A DNA stretch of 64,000 bases, taken from positions 101,046,501-101,110,500 of the forward strand of contig CM032228.1 of NCBI GenBank assembly GCA_019009955.1. Reading direction: 5' to 3'. A program made the translations under genes and the position numbers. The notes under the pieces are model-generated. The model saw nothing but the letters and a program-made list of their open reading frames with translations. It had not been told where the DNA came from and searched no databases. This document shows positions 36,150 through 47,440 of the stretch, in pieces. Source of the stretch: Riptortus pedestris. Lineage: Eukaryota; Arthropoda; Insecta; Hemiptera; Alydidae. The first letter of the stretch is position 1, and every line of letters begins with the position of its first letter.

Positions 36150-36730
36150 TATTATGAAGAGTATCCTTGAACTCCTTGAGGCTGTACAAAACTACGGCCG
36201 CCATGACACCCCTCCTGCTGCACGTGGAGTAAAGTGCTCCCAAGGAGCTGACAACAGCTTGTAGCTAGCTGTCCTATCGTCTCCACGACTCTTTCATTCA
36301 TCACCCCCAGTGTTAGATCTTTATTGAGACCCTGCTCCCAACTAATGCCAGGAGCTGCTCTCGGCCTATACTCTCGTGGGGTCATCCCCAAGGAACTCTT
36401 GGCCTGTTCCGTCTCTGGGATCAGCAAGGAGAAGGCGACGACCACGGTGCCATCTACTTCCCCCAGAGGTTCTACTTCCCTACTTCGTGAGGTTCCGTTA
36501 TTATCATCTCACTCATCACATGGTGTACCAATACTTCCTCCCTGAAGGAGTGAGGAGAGACCACCCTTTAGAGCAACGCTGAATGTGACAAGGATTGGCA
36601 TTTAGTCCCTGAACTGCCTGAATCCGACACCAGCAGCGACTATGAAGGAGGCAGACGAAAATTAGCTTTCCTCTGAACGAGGAAACCACCGTAGGCCGAT
36701 CAGATCAGAGTTGCCAGTTTTGATAAGCGA
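36150..36730. other. GC-rich island, unassigned
   Basis: Clearly richer in G and C than the flanks. It has open frames on both strands (97 codons on the minus strand ending at 36152; 73 codons on the plus strand from 36324) but no start context, signal peptide or domain that I recognise. It may be a fragment of an unrecognised transposon gene. Confidence 0.3.
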
Positions 36731-37029
36731 GAAAACCTACGGTCCTAAAAAATGATGTACTTAAAGCAGCTATGACTTGAATTCTGATTTGATAGTTTCA
36801 TTCGAAATTGAATTTTTTAATAAATGTAATTTAATAGATTTCTCTGTTTTATAAAAAAATTGTCGCTAAAATATTTCTCAGTCTGGCAATGTAGAATACA
36901 TATATGAAATTTCGTCGTGAAAGGATCTGTCCTTCGAAGGGATAGTATGTAATTATTTCGATACAATGAAAGACAAAAACACTTCTATTGATCAGTGTCT
37001 ATTGATCAGTAACTACTAATATTAATATT

Positions 37030-37599
37030 GTTGCGAAAATTAAATACATGAAAAATTAACTTGATAGCAACGTATTTGGGAAGTACGGAGAAGATCAAAG
37101 GGTGCCGCCGTGTGGTGCCGTTCGTCCTCGGCAATACCAGTCCAGACAATTCCGGTTAGATGTTGCCGCTTCTCTATAAAAAGCGTACAGCTCGGCCAAC
37201 AGTTTAGTTCTCAGCTGTCTTCAAGTGATCAACAGTGCGACTTAGTTGCAGTGCGGTAAAGTGTTTTATGTGAAGAACAGTATTGTGCCGTGACTCTGAA
37301 AGGAACAGTAAAGTGCCGTTTTTTAAGACAGTGCAGTGCCATTAACTTTGCGAAGTAAAGGACAGTGCAGTACCGTGTTTTTGTGACCTTCAGTGATCCT
37401 GAGTGAATTATTGAACTGTGTAATCTGAAGAACTGTGAAGCTATGAGTGCATACATTAATAATTAACCAAGTGTGTAGTGCATTATTAAATACATTGTGC
37501 AGTGATAAAAACTGATAAGCTTGTGTTTGTTTAATTGTACAATCCAAAAGAACACTAATAAACAACTTTTATTACTGATTTTTTAATAAACGTAACAAC
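37030..37599 (+). repeat. LTR of a Ty3/gypsy-like element
   Basis: Starts TGTTGCGAAAATTAAATAC and ends AATAAACGTAACA. It has a TATA box CTATAAAAAG near 37175, about 30 bases before an AGTTTAGTTCTCAG start region. It is followed by GGGTGTCAGAAGTGGGAT, a primer-binding site of a common gypsy type. Confidence 0.65.
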
Positions 37600-37638
37600 G
37601 GGTGTCAGAAGTGGGATTGCAAAATTAAAATCATCAAA

Positions 37639-37783
37639 AATGAAGTTTGAAGAACTAAAAATGGAACATCTGAAGAAGGAGCTGGCTACCAAGAGAGAAT
37701 AAGGCTGAACTACAAAGGCGGTTGACAGATGAACTCCAAAGACGAGGAAATGATGTAAGTACACACGAGTTTGAAGATAAAGA
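37639..37783 (+). pseudogene. gag 5' remnant (SAP-like)
   Basis: ATG at 37639 reads MKFEELKMEHLKKELATK, then stops, and continues in another frame as AELQRRLTDELQRRGND. This pattern (LKxEHLKKEL ... KAELQxRL) is a SAP-type N terminus of gypsy-like gag proteins. The frame is broken within 20 codons. Confidence 0.6.
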
Positions 37784-37811
37784 ATCACTGATTTTGTAAT
37801 AAACGTAACAA
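37784..37811 (+). repeat. Second, truncated LTR end
   Basis: CACTGATTTTGTAATAAACGT followed by AACA repeats the last 27 bases of the LTR (37574-37599). The rest of the 3' LTR and the pol region are gone. Confidence 0.5.
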
Positions 37812-38131
37812 TTTTAGCTCCCTACCAGCATACGAGTTACATAGATCAGGATTATGACACAGCCTAAGGCTCTTTATGGACAGTTGTAGGAAAGTATAAG
37901 AAGATTATACTTCTAATAATTAAACCCCAAACATCTACAATTTTTCATATACAAATCAATAGTGAATGTATTATTATTTTATTTAATGCTGCGACATCTT
38001 TTCAGTTACAATATTTTGCAGAGGAGGTAAGAGAAATGGGTCATCATTCATCTTTATTGGATTTATAATTGGAATGAAAAAGTAAATTATCTAAGTATTT
38101 GTATAATAAATTGTACAGTTCAAATGTCCAC

Positions 38132-39998
38132 CTAAACACCATAAACATTTATTAAGAAATGGATTCCTTGGTTCCTCTGGGACTTCAAGTGGAGGTTGAC
38201 ATATTTGTTGCCCACTCCTCCACCATTGAGGTAAGCACATCCACCAATCTCGTCAGTATATTGATCAAGAACTTCTATATATGTGATTTCTTCAGTCAAT
38301 GTATGCCCTTTTGGAGGGACCAACAGATCATAGCTCAACTTCCTTAGGAAACTTCTATCCTTCATTTCCACAGTTCTGTAAAGTAGCCTAAAAAATAATT
38401 TAAAATAATGCAAATTTGATGGAAATGAAAAACTCATAAAATGAACTGATATAAATGATAAATTATAACATCCAAGGTATACAAAAACCTGAACCTCACT
38501 TTAAGACTCTCTTCAGGAAGCAAAGTACCATTGTGGTTGTACCTATTCCGGCAACATAACCAATTAAATAAACACATATCTTAATTAATTAGTTATGTTT
38601 GCTAACTTAAAAATGCACTTTTTAAAGTATTAATTCTAAATAACTTAATTGAAAGTTGATAGAAGTTAATACATAAAAAGCATTGCATTTAAAGGTTAAT
38701 TTAATTACTTAAGAAATAATACACTTAATGAATAAGGGAAATCAGCTATTGAGGTAGTAATCATAACGCGATTATCGATACATTTCCTCAAATGTTCATC
38801 GGTTCTACCCAGGAGATGATTAAAAGGAGGATAGTTCAAAATTATATTTATAATTTGTCTGTTAAAGCTTTAGCGCCCGCAATTTTTGTTGGGTCGTTAA
38901 AAAACTCGTCATTTAATCGATTTATGTAAAAATAAAAATCAAATTCCTAAATAAAAGTCATCGGACTAGTGGAAGGGGAGTTTAGGACTTAAAAAAATTG
39001 TACATACCTTATCTTATTGCAAATTAAATTACCTATAAATGTTGTTATATACACTCTACTCTATCAAATATTAACTGAGATTGAGCATTTTTTAATGTTT
39101 TTTTTTTATTTCAGCCTTCAATAACCCCCCCCCCCCTCCTTCTTTGTCATCGCACGTTATGAATAAGTCAACAATTCATGAACCTTATTTCAAGTTGAAA
39201 TACCAAATATTGTGTTCAACAAACCCTTCCTATATAAGATACATGTAGTTCAACAAAACTAGAGTGATTGAGATATAAAATGCCCTGGTTCATTATAAAT
39301 TGCAGCACTAGATTTAGTAAATAGTTTTCTATAAAATGGATGTATTATTTTTAGATATATGCCGGTAAATGTTTTTCATTCCGGTCAAGAATATTTCTAT
39401 TTTTCCGGTTGTTCGGCATGTTAAGACACTCCGTTGTGGAGGTTATTAAGAAGTAAATATGTAAATTGACTAAAAGATTTCCCATTGTCATTTTGTATTT
39501 ATTCACTTAATATTCACGGTGGTGTTGAGTGTAAAAGTATGTTGATTTATCTATTAGATTTCACGTGGGAAATCTGCTTAGTTTACGCAGCCCCTGCGTG
39601 ACGAACTTACCAAGGATACCACAGATGGGGTGAATCCGGTCGTAATAAATAAAGATTGTATGCAAAAAGAACTACATCTTTCTTATCATGAGGTGGATCC
39701 TGCAACAGCGATCATTCGATATTATAAAAAACAAATATTCTAACGGTGCAACATATAAGAAAATGTGAAATAGAGAGTTGTTGATAAATAATTATATATT
39801 GTTAAACATAAAATATAACCGTCAAATGTTCTAGATATATGGAATATGAACTTACTTGTCTTGAAGACTTTTTGTTCCAAAATAAAAGTTGTGACTCTTG
39901 TTGGTTCCACAGCTTTCTGGCCAAGCATAACCTGATGGCACTTGAACCAATAGTACCACGCCTACTGCTAGCAAAAGTGTGAACACAAAGCGATCCAT
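38132..39998 (-). CDS. MBF2-family secreted protein (MBF2-e)
   Basis: Exon 1 is 39998-39856 (donor GACAA|GTAAGT) and exon 2 is 38387-38132 (acceptor TTTTTTAG|G, stop TAG), 132 residues. The split codon here is AA|G, so the junction residue is Lys, not Arg. Signal peptide to about 25 (FTLLLAVGVVLLVQ, PSGYA|W). Mature: WPESC30G, sequon NKS, FYFGTKSLQDK. Exon 2 begins LLYRTVEMKDRSFLRKLSYD, then EEITYIEVLDQYTDEIGGC98AYLNGGG, YVNLHLKSQRNQG and LINVYGV. The usual sequon NVT is lost (YVN). The longer frame upstream starts with TTG, so the ATG at 39998 is preferred. The intron holds a HINE-like copy. Confidence 0.88.
38734..39608 (+). mobile_element. HINE-like element in the MBF2-e intron
   Basis: Begins AAGGGAAATCAGCTATTGAG, crosses CGCCCGCAATTTTTGTTGGG, GGTTTAGGACTTAAAAAAA and a C-rich segment near 39126, and ends CACGTGGGAAATCTGCTTAG, CGCAGCCCCTGCG, TGACGAACTT. 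The (TA)n core is reduced to TATATTTATAA. Confidence 0.6.
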
Positions 39999-40045
39999 TC
40001 TTTTTGGGAGCCTCCTCAAGTGGTTAGTAATGGAATGCAACCTAC

Positions 40046-40107
40046 AAATATATACAGTGAACAGTTTAGGAGATGTGAATAAATATTTGCACTCTAAAAT
40101 CTTAATC
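40046..40107 (-). promoter_or_regulatory. Promoter of MBF2-e with shared upstream motif
   Basis: The TATA region is TATATATTTG at 40055-40046. Upstream at 40077-40107, plus strand, is GAATAAATATTTGCACTC, the same core as MBF2-a and -d. Confidence 0.55.
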
Positions 40108-41228
40108 AGGACAGTTCTTCCCGGGAGTTTTAATACAATATTTTAGAGAGATTACCCTGAAGAGATAACAACACTCGGGATGCCACATAATGGCTCCAAT
40201 CAACAATTATATTGAGTAAACATGGTTTAAAGTTAATGGAGATGATTTTAGGGAAAACAATTATCCTTCACACACTGTTGTAGAAATGAAATGACATTAG
40301 ATTGAGTTATTATTCTAGTATTAAATAATAATTTTACGATTTTTATTTTTTCTTGAAGGCATATGAAAAAGAAATGTAAACGTTTTAATAGAAAAATTAA
40401 AATTAGAAGAATATAAGAAATATAGATCTAACATTTTCCTTTCTTTATTATTATTATTTATTAATGCTCTGTCTATACAATAATTATTAATAAGTATGAG
40501 TTACCAACAGGTTACTATTGTTGTTTGGCCAGGGTGGGACTAAGGATTTTATTTAGTAAGTTTACTAGATAAATTACTGCAACTCACAATGGAATTGAAC
40601 AAGAGACTCTAAAATGTAATGTACACCGAACATACATACCCTTGCCTTAATGGAGATAGTTACCCACTTCCGTTTTTAAATAAATCATTTTATCATTGCT
40701 GATACTTGATCACTACTTGATACATAGTAATTTGACATTTTTATTTCAATTATGGTTGTGATTTTTATTGTAGTGAGTTGATAATGGTGTATTCAAAATG
40801 TATTTGGTTCATATAAGATTAAACACATATCATTATTCAAATAGAAATCAAGAATAATATGATGTTAATGAGTGTTGTATAAATTAAATTCGGAAAGCCA
40901 ATTAGTAAATTAAATATAGCTCTGGATACTTCTACTCTTCGACCATTATGACTACAGTAATACCCCTTTAAGCTTAGTACCTTGTCTACTCTTCTGGGTT
41001 GTATTGCTATTTGCCGTAATATAATATTCTAATGTGTTACTATCATATAAATAATAATATTAACTTATCTCACAGCTTTATGGTTTAATTGAAAATCTCC
41101 ATACATCAGGAAGGAAGCTTTTTGGATTTCTAATTTAAAAAAACAAAAACAAAATCGTTGTGCTACTCCAACATTTGGACAAGAAAATTGTTTTAGTTTT
41201 TATGGCTGAGATATACCTCAAAGATTGA
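40108..41228. other. Noncoding, one SINE end, nothing else
   Basis: No gene was seen. A reverse SINE piece lies at 40444-40572. The left end of the transposase element could not be placed here. Confidence 0.35.
40444..40572 (-). mobile_element. SINE 3' part
   Basis: Reverse orientation: TTATTATTATTTATTAATGC, ACAGGTTACTATTG, GGCCAGGGTGGGACTAAGGA, TTTTATTTAGTAAG. The B box region is absent. Confidence 0.55.
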
Positions 41229-42079
41229 ACGGCAAGAACCCCTGAACATGTTATTCTGGTAAGAAATGCTATTGAACAGTCTCCCAGGCGCTCAGCCCAT
41301 AGGCATGCAGTTGCTTTGGGCATGTCTAGCAGATCTTTAAGGAGAATTGTGCACGAAGATTTACATTTTCACCCTTACAAAATGGTGGTGGTTCAAGAGC
41401 TGATTCCTCGTGACTTCGAAAATCGTTTAAACTGCTGCCACGAAATGTTGGAGAGAATTCCAGCAAATTCAACATTTTTCAGCAGTGACGAGGCCCATTT
41501 CCACCTGTGTGGAGCTGTTAATAAGCAGAATTTTCGATATTGGGCTAATGAAAACCCAAGGGAAATTCACCAGAGGCCACTTCACTCCCCTAAAGTGACT
41601 GTATGGTGCGCAGTATCCCAGTTCGGGATTATTGGTCCTTACTTTTTTGAGGAAAATGGGCGAACCATCACCATCGAAGAGTTTTTTGAACCTCAGCTGG
41701 AAGAATTAAGTGAAGCGACTAATCTGGGGGACATTTGGTTCCAACAGGACGGGGCAACATCCCACACTGCTAGGATTTCAATGGAGAAATTGAGGCAAAT
41801 GTTCCCCCTGCGCCTCGTCTCCGCGAGGGGTGACGTGGAGTGGCCTGCGCGCTCACCAGATTTGAGCATTTGTGACTTTTTTCTTTGGGGATACCTAAAG
41901 GAAAAGGTTTTTAACATTGTCCACATACCCTGGAAGAACTTAAGGACAGAATCAGGGAGGAAGTTACGGCAATACCCATCAAAATGTGCAGAAGAGCTGA
42001 CGAAAACTTCAGAAATCGCCTTCAAGAGTGTATCGCTGTTAACGGCCATCATCTTTCAGATACCATATTTAAAACTTAG
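41229..42079 (+). pseudogene. mariner/Tc1-type transposase, frameshifted
   Basis: The frame is open from 41229 (preceded by TGA) and reads TPEHVILVRNAIEQSPRRSA, RIVHEDLHFHPYK, then catalytic D1 in SSDEAHFHLCGAVNKQ, D2 in WFQQDGATSHTA, and D3 in WPARSPDLSICDFFLWGYLK. Forty-one residues lie between D2 and the D of the ICD-F motif, so spacing is of DD41D type. Near 41925 the frame shifts: the true C terminus (HTLEELKDRIREEV ... VNGHHLSDTIFKT) continues in another frame to a TAG at 42077-42079. It lacks the N-terminal DNA-binding part. Not active as it stands. Confidence 0.8.
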
Positions 42080-42189
42080 TGTAAAAAACTAGTTTATGTA
42101 CTGATTTATTAATTACAAAGATAATTTTGGTAAGTTGAGTTGTTTTTGTTTTACATCCCTTTAAAACCGATTCATACCTTTTGCCCCAC

Positions 42190-42723
42190 TCGGTATATTT
42201 ATAGTAAATTTAATTTGCAATAAGATTGGTTCTCCTTTTTTGAGGTGCTGGATGGTGAATTGAATGAATTATTATCTCAGGTAAGAAAAAACGCCTCGTT
42301 CCTTCACTATTCTTTATTCGTTGTGACAGAGCTCTTTCAGAGCATACGCTCCATCATCAGTGGCCTCTTCACAAGTTTTTCGGCCACAGGGAATCCTTGG
42401 TTCCTGTCACATCATTGTGAAGAGCAGGGCACTGATGATGGAGCGTATGCTCTGAAAGCGCTCTGTCACAACGAATAAAGAATAGTGAAGGAACGAGGCG
42501 TTTTTTCTTACCTGAGAGAAGATTGGTTCTATACAAATTTTCGATCCGATATATAGTAACGGACATATGTCGAGCTTTAGAAAATCCCCGCTCTTAACCC
42601 CCCCCCCTCCAACTTGTCCGTTTTCAGCCATTAACGAATTTCATCTTTCTTTTTGCATAAAACGAATAAATATCGAGTTTGGTACCGACCAGACGAAAAT
42701 TACGACCGCTAGAGCGTTAACAG

Positions 42724-42778
<55 letters not shown>

Positions 42779-42914
42779 ACATATGCCCACTTTTGAACGG
42801 ATCTCATTTTCGTTATCTCCTGGGTAAGATTGATGGACATTTGAAGAAAATTTTCGAAAATCGCGTCATGAGTACGACCTCAATAGCTGATTTCCCTTAA
42901 GAGAAATCTGCTAA
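42190..42914 (-). mobile_element. HINE-like element, interrupted by a foldback element
   Basis: ATTTATAGTAAATTTAATTTGC, AAGATTGGTTCT, then after the insertion a second AAGATTGGTTCT, CCGATATATAGTAACGG, a C-rich block near 42595, GCGACC-like core, a (TA)n tract at 42727-42772, and the end CTGATTTCCCTTAAGAGAAA then TCTGCTAAAA. The 3' hairpin end is lost at the border with the transposase pseudogene. Confidence 0.6.
42234..42518. mobile_element. Foldback (long inverted repeat) element with 12-base target duplication
   Basis: Arms of about 89 bases: 42274-42362 and 42430-42516, near-identical in reverse complement (ATCTCAGGTAAGAAAAAACG begins the left arm). About 67 bases lie between the arms, themselves with further pairing (CTCTTCACAA and TTGTGAAGAG). 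AAGATTGGTTCT flanks both sides (42222-42233 and 42519-42530) and occurs once in the other HINE copies, so it is a target-site duplication. Confidence 0.75.
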
Positions 42915-43241
42915 AATGGATAATCGAATTTTAAGTGGTCGTAAAATATTTATATTTCAGGTATTGGATGACTCATTTAACTACATAGATATAGATATCA
43001 CTTTCATATCTGAAATTCTGTCAATACAATATATCCTAAATATGGTTAAACATTTCTTTTCTACCAGAAAATCTATATTTCCGAATATTCTTTGTATTTA
43101 TATATGAAATAAAGGGTTAGTACCGCCAGAATAAATAATGATAATGTTGTCATACCTATCGGTAAATACCGTCGTCACTGGCTGATGATCGAGTACAGCA
43201 GGCAAGCGCGATGCAACTGAGTTAGTTGTCCGTCGTTCAGT

Positions 43242-44230
43242 AGATTAGATAGATTAGATTAGATTGCTTGTGGCTTCCCGCCTTATTTCAGGGAGAGCTC
43301 TGCGATCCTGAGGTCGTATTGTGAATGGCTCATTCAGAATGACTTTATATTCCTTTTAAGGTCAAGGTATATCTTACCTGTGGCTTCATTCTTACCTGGC
43401 TCAGCATCTCCATGTCCAAAATGACCGAATCTTAAATTCTCCAGCATTCCGCATTCAATAACAATGCGCTTAGGAGTCTCCTCTTCTCCAAGGGACCTAC
43501 GTATTGGTGTTTCACTGAGTTTGATGGTAAACATGTGTTTATTCATCTTCCAGTGCCTCGAGGTCACTCCCCCAACATCCCTGAGTTTTTTCTTAGGCAG
43601 TATGAGGTAGTTTTCCCTGTTTCTGCTCTCCTCAAACCCGACGAGAGCCTTCGTATAGGTAACCTTGTGCCGTTCCCACACTTTTTGGATTTCTTTTCTG
43701 TCTACATTCTTTATGGAATTCTTAAGAAAAGTTGAAGATACTCCCATAAAAGATACTGTTCCAATGGGGGTTACACTTGACCCTCTCCTAGCCAATTAGT
43801 CTACATTTTCCTTACCTAGGGTACTCTGGCATGAGATTCAAGATTATCTCCATTGTTACATTGCGCGTTGAGTTCATTGCTTCTATCTGAGCACCTCTGC
43901 ACGTTCGTGAGCATTTCGATGTTCGGTTTAAAATTGAATTTATGACACCACACCACACATCCATTTCCAAGAATCGGCCTTATTATTGCTGTATACATCG
44001 AATGGGCCTTGCAGAGCTTCATTCCCCATTTCCACACAAGCTGTAACAGCTTTGTTGGTAGCATTATTCAAATACACCTTCCAGTTTTGTTATTTGTCAA
44101 GTATTATTTTCATGTAGTTGACGTTATCTCTAAATTCTACTATCTCCCCTGTTAGAGCTTTCCATTCAGCAAGATTCCTCCTCCTGTGAAGGGTACAATT
44201 ACTGTTTTCTTTTAATTAAAAGTGAGCCCC
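43242..44230 (-). pseudogene. LINE reverse transcriptase end and C-terminal domain, minus strand
   Basis: Minus strand: WKWGMKLCKAHSMYTAIIRP and ILGNGCVVWCHK near 43960-44040, the RT thumb of an R1- or I-like LINE. Downstream (43340-43800) is EESRNRENYLIL, GVTSRHWKMNKHMFTIKLSE and EEETPKRIVIECGMLEN, a zinc-type HWKLNxHL and ETPxHxxxEC region. A 3' tail made of a repeated AATCTA lies at 43242-43266. Stops and frameshifts are present. Confidence 0.7.
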
Positions 44231-44459
44231 GTTTACTTACACCCCCTCTCTGTTCGTCTCAGGGTACTACTCATCAGATCTGATTTCACCGATGACACTT
44301 CCTCCTGAAAATTATTACTACGTCATAGGCGTATCATACTGCCCTAATCTTGTCTATTTAGATCCTCCTTTCGCACCAGTTGGGGTATTATCAAATGCCC
44401 CTCTCTATGTCAAGGAAAGCTCCTAGTGCTTATTTGCTAGAGCTTCCTCTATCTTCTTG

Positions 44460-45850
44460 ACGACTGTGTGATCTTAGTGCCCTTTGCTCTAATATGCTAC
44501 AGAACAACATGCATCATTGTAAAGCAGCCTCAAGTGCACTACAGCAATATGTGTTGAATAATATTATATTAATTCAAGAATCTTGGGTTCATAGCAATAA
44601 GATTGCAGGGTTAGGGTTTAAAGGTTATAAGAGATATAACTATAATGGTGTTAATCCCAGATCCTGCATCTTAGTCAGAACGGAGATAGAGACTGTTTTT
44701 CGTCATGGCGTATAAGTTCTAGGGACTCTGTAGCAGTCATTATAAACATCATAGGGATTGATATGATGGTTTACTCCACATACCTTCATGGAGATTAAGA
44801 TTTACCACCGCAAGGACTGGACAACATAGTAAAGGCGGCAGAGAGTCGCAGAACAACCGCATTGTTAGGTATGGATGCCAATGCACATCATCTGGTGTGG
44901 AGAAGCACAGGCACCAACAAAAGAGGTAATGAATTATTAAATTACGTTGTAGCTAATAAAATGGACATACTTAATGAGGAAATAAAGTTACATTTGAGGC
45001 CAAAACCTGACAGGAGTTGCAGATACGGTATCTGACATGTGTCATCAGATTTTCCAGGGTCTGGCCGTAAATATGTTAGATTCAACATTGGGGATAGATC
45101 GATCTCTAGTCTATCATACAGGAATCCTAGGAATAAAGCCTTGAAAGAAAAGGTTAGATCTGCAATGAGGTACGGTCCGGCATCATTCTATAACCCTTTG
45201 GAGATAGAAGTGTTAAATGATACTACCGCTGCAGTCTGAAGCAGGACATACGAGTATGAGCATATAGCTGTAGGTTAATCAGCAAGAGAACCAACAGAAA
45301 AAATCCCAGGTGGAGCAAGTGGCTAGAGGAAATGAGAGCCAAGGTTAGCAGACTGGTCGATAGAGCCAAAAGGAATAGAAGCTGGGAAAAGCCTAAGAGA
45401 GCTCTAACAGGATACAATAGCCATTTGAAAAGGTTAAAAAGAGACTCTTGGACGACGTTCTGCCAGAGATAGAGGAATACAATACAGACTCAAAGCTGCA
45501 TAAAACGTTGGGTAGGCACAGCGGCAGCCAGGAGCTAGGGTCCCTAGTTGCACCGACTGGGAATGCCAGTAATACAGAACAGACACTGAAGTTATTGATG
45601 CATGTCCACGTCCCGGGTTGCAGGTTGGAAATTGAATCTGAAAAAAAGTGAGGTGCCCTGGGTTCAAGTTGACTGCAACTGGAAAGTGGCTAAAGAGGTG
45701 TAGGTGGAGTGAAAAAACTTCAAAAAGCTCAAGTCAAAATCAAAAGCTTTGAACCATTCAAGGCACCTGCGTGTGATGGAATACACCAAATTTTTGTGAG
45801 AAAGGAACACAAACATGAAAGGAAGACTAATAGAGAACGTCTTTAAACTC
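44460..45850 (+). pseudogene. LINE endonuclease and start of reverse transcriptase
   Basis: The plus strand shows an endonuclease: NNIILIQESWVHSNKIAGLG (44560-44620), GLDNIVKAAESRRTTALLGM, DANAHHLVW (44878-44905), HVSSDFPGSGRKYVRF. Later comes the start of an RT: IKSFEPFKAPACDGIHQIF near 45740-45800. Broken in several places, it is probably the same class as the minus-strand LINE next to it, head to head with it. Confidence 0.65.
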
Positions 45851-47264
45851 TTAACTTCTTGCTTAATACTCAGGACCCGTCTCAGCTATTCCCACTGGCA
45901 GGTATTTACACGAACATAGACATATCAGCTACCTCACCCTCCCTTTACACACGGCTTACTCGGGAGGACTACAAAGATGTGCGTGGTAGTAACCACTTTC
46001 CAACTATTATCAAAACGATATCTCCCACGAACACGTTCATCTCAACTCCACGATACAATTTCAAACTAGCGAACTGGAAACATCTTGTTGACCACCAACT
46101 AAGTACTCAGGACTGTAACATAAAACAAGACTTCATGACAATAATTGAGCTAGCCGCAAAAGAAAGTATTCCAGTGGCATACTCCTCACACAAAAAAACA
46201 ATGGTTCCTTGGTGGAATGACGAGTAAGAAAACTATAGAAAATTTAATAAACACTCTTCTTCCTAGAATCTTTTAAACTATTGGCGGACAAAAGCAAATG
46301 ATCAATGGGTAATCCGGAGTAGTGAGAAATCTTGTTGGACAGACTTTTTATCAGCTCTATCTAAACCATCGTACTCCTGCAAATAGGATTTGGGACAATG
46401 TGAATAAAATATTACGTAAAAAATTAAACCCCAAATTTCAAGGATGAACACATGTCTTTTCACACTGACCAAATTACCATCAGTAGTATATTCGGTAATC
46501 ATTTTAACAAAATTTCAAGTTTAGCAAATATTCCGAATGATTCACATATTCATAAAAATAACATTTGTTTTAATGAAGTAAGTGTTGATGGCAATCTATA
46601 TAATCCATAAAATGATCCACTCACATTAAATGAATTTTCCTTATCACAGGTAAAGGAGACATCGCCAGGAGATGATGGCATTAATTATGCAATGATAAAA
46701 AATCTATCCAATAAAGGTATAGTGAAGCCGCTGAATTTGTACAATAGAGCATATGGTAAAAGTGAATATCCAGACTCAAGGAATCAATAAATTATCATAC
46801 TAATCCATAACCCGATAAAGATATGACACTTGCAATTAGTTACTGGCAAATAGTTTAAACAAGATGTGTTAGTAAGATTTTCGAAAGGAAGTTAAATAAT
46901 AGATTGCTTTGGTATTTCGAGAAGAATAGATTACTTTCGATTTACCGATGTGGATTCAGACCGAACCACTAGACGATGGATCACATTGTTAGATTAGAAA
47001 GCGATATTATAACAGGATTTTTAAACAAGGAATCTATTGTTGCAGTCTCTTATGGTATTGAGAAAGCTTATGATACAGTTTGGCGAGGAACTATTATACA
47101 CAAAAACTTTATGAATGGAATATTTGAGGAACATTTATAAAATTTGTTAACCATTTTGTATCAAATAGAAAATTTAGAGTAAAAATTGGAAACAATTATT
47201 CCAGTAGATATACACAGTAAAATGTAATTCCGCAAGGATGTCATTTAAGTGCCACCATTATCTC
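45851..47264 (+). pseudogene. jockey-like LINE: endonuclease end and reverse transcriptase start
   Basis: The plus strand carries SATSPSLYTRLTRED, VRGSNHFPTIIK (a changed SDHFP motif), WKHLVDHQLS, VPWWNDE, then after breaks ETSPGDDGINYAMIKNL (46659-46710) of the RT. The RT continues degraded to about 47264, where a SINE has landed, and resumes after it. Confidence 0.7.
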
Positions 47265-47440
47265 GGGGCTCAGGTTAGGCATTAAGCGTTGACCTTAATC
47301 TCACATGGTAAACCTAGAGTGGGCAACAAGTATTTATTTAGTGACGAAAGTCATTAAATAAAATCCTTAGTCCCACCCTGGCAGTAGATAACCCGTTCCA
47401 ATAAATCTTAGTTGCAAAAAGTGGACGTTAAATAAATATT
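47265..47440 (+). mobile_element. tRNA-derived SINE inserted in a LINE
   Basis: GGGGCTCAGGTTAGGCATTA, ACATGGTAAACCTAGAGTGG, TTTAGTGACGAAAGTCATTA, AAAAAGTGGACGTTAAATAAA. The B-box region is deleted. Confidence 0.65.

Noticed and set aside
40900..41228. Left inverted end of the mariner-type element
   Set aside because: No sequence matching the inverse of the right flank near 42160-42192 could be found.
42567..42776. Reading frames rich in Tyr-Ile repeats (also near 13200, 33050, 33560)
   Set aside because: They translate (TA)n tracts within transposon copies.
43242..43270. Telomere-like repeat
   Set aside because: The TTAGAT units are the 3' tail of a minus-strand LINE; the insect telomere repeat is TTAGG.
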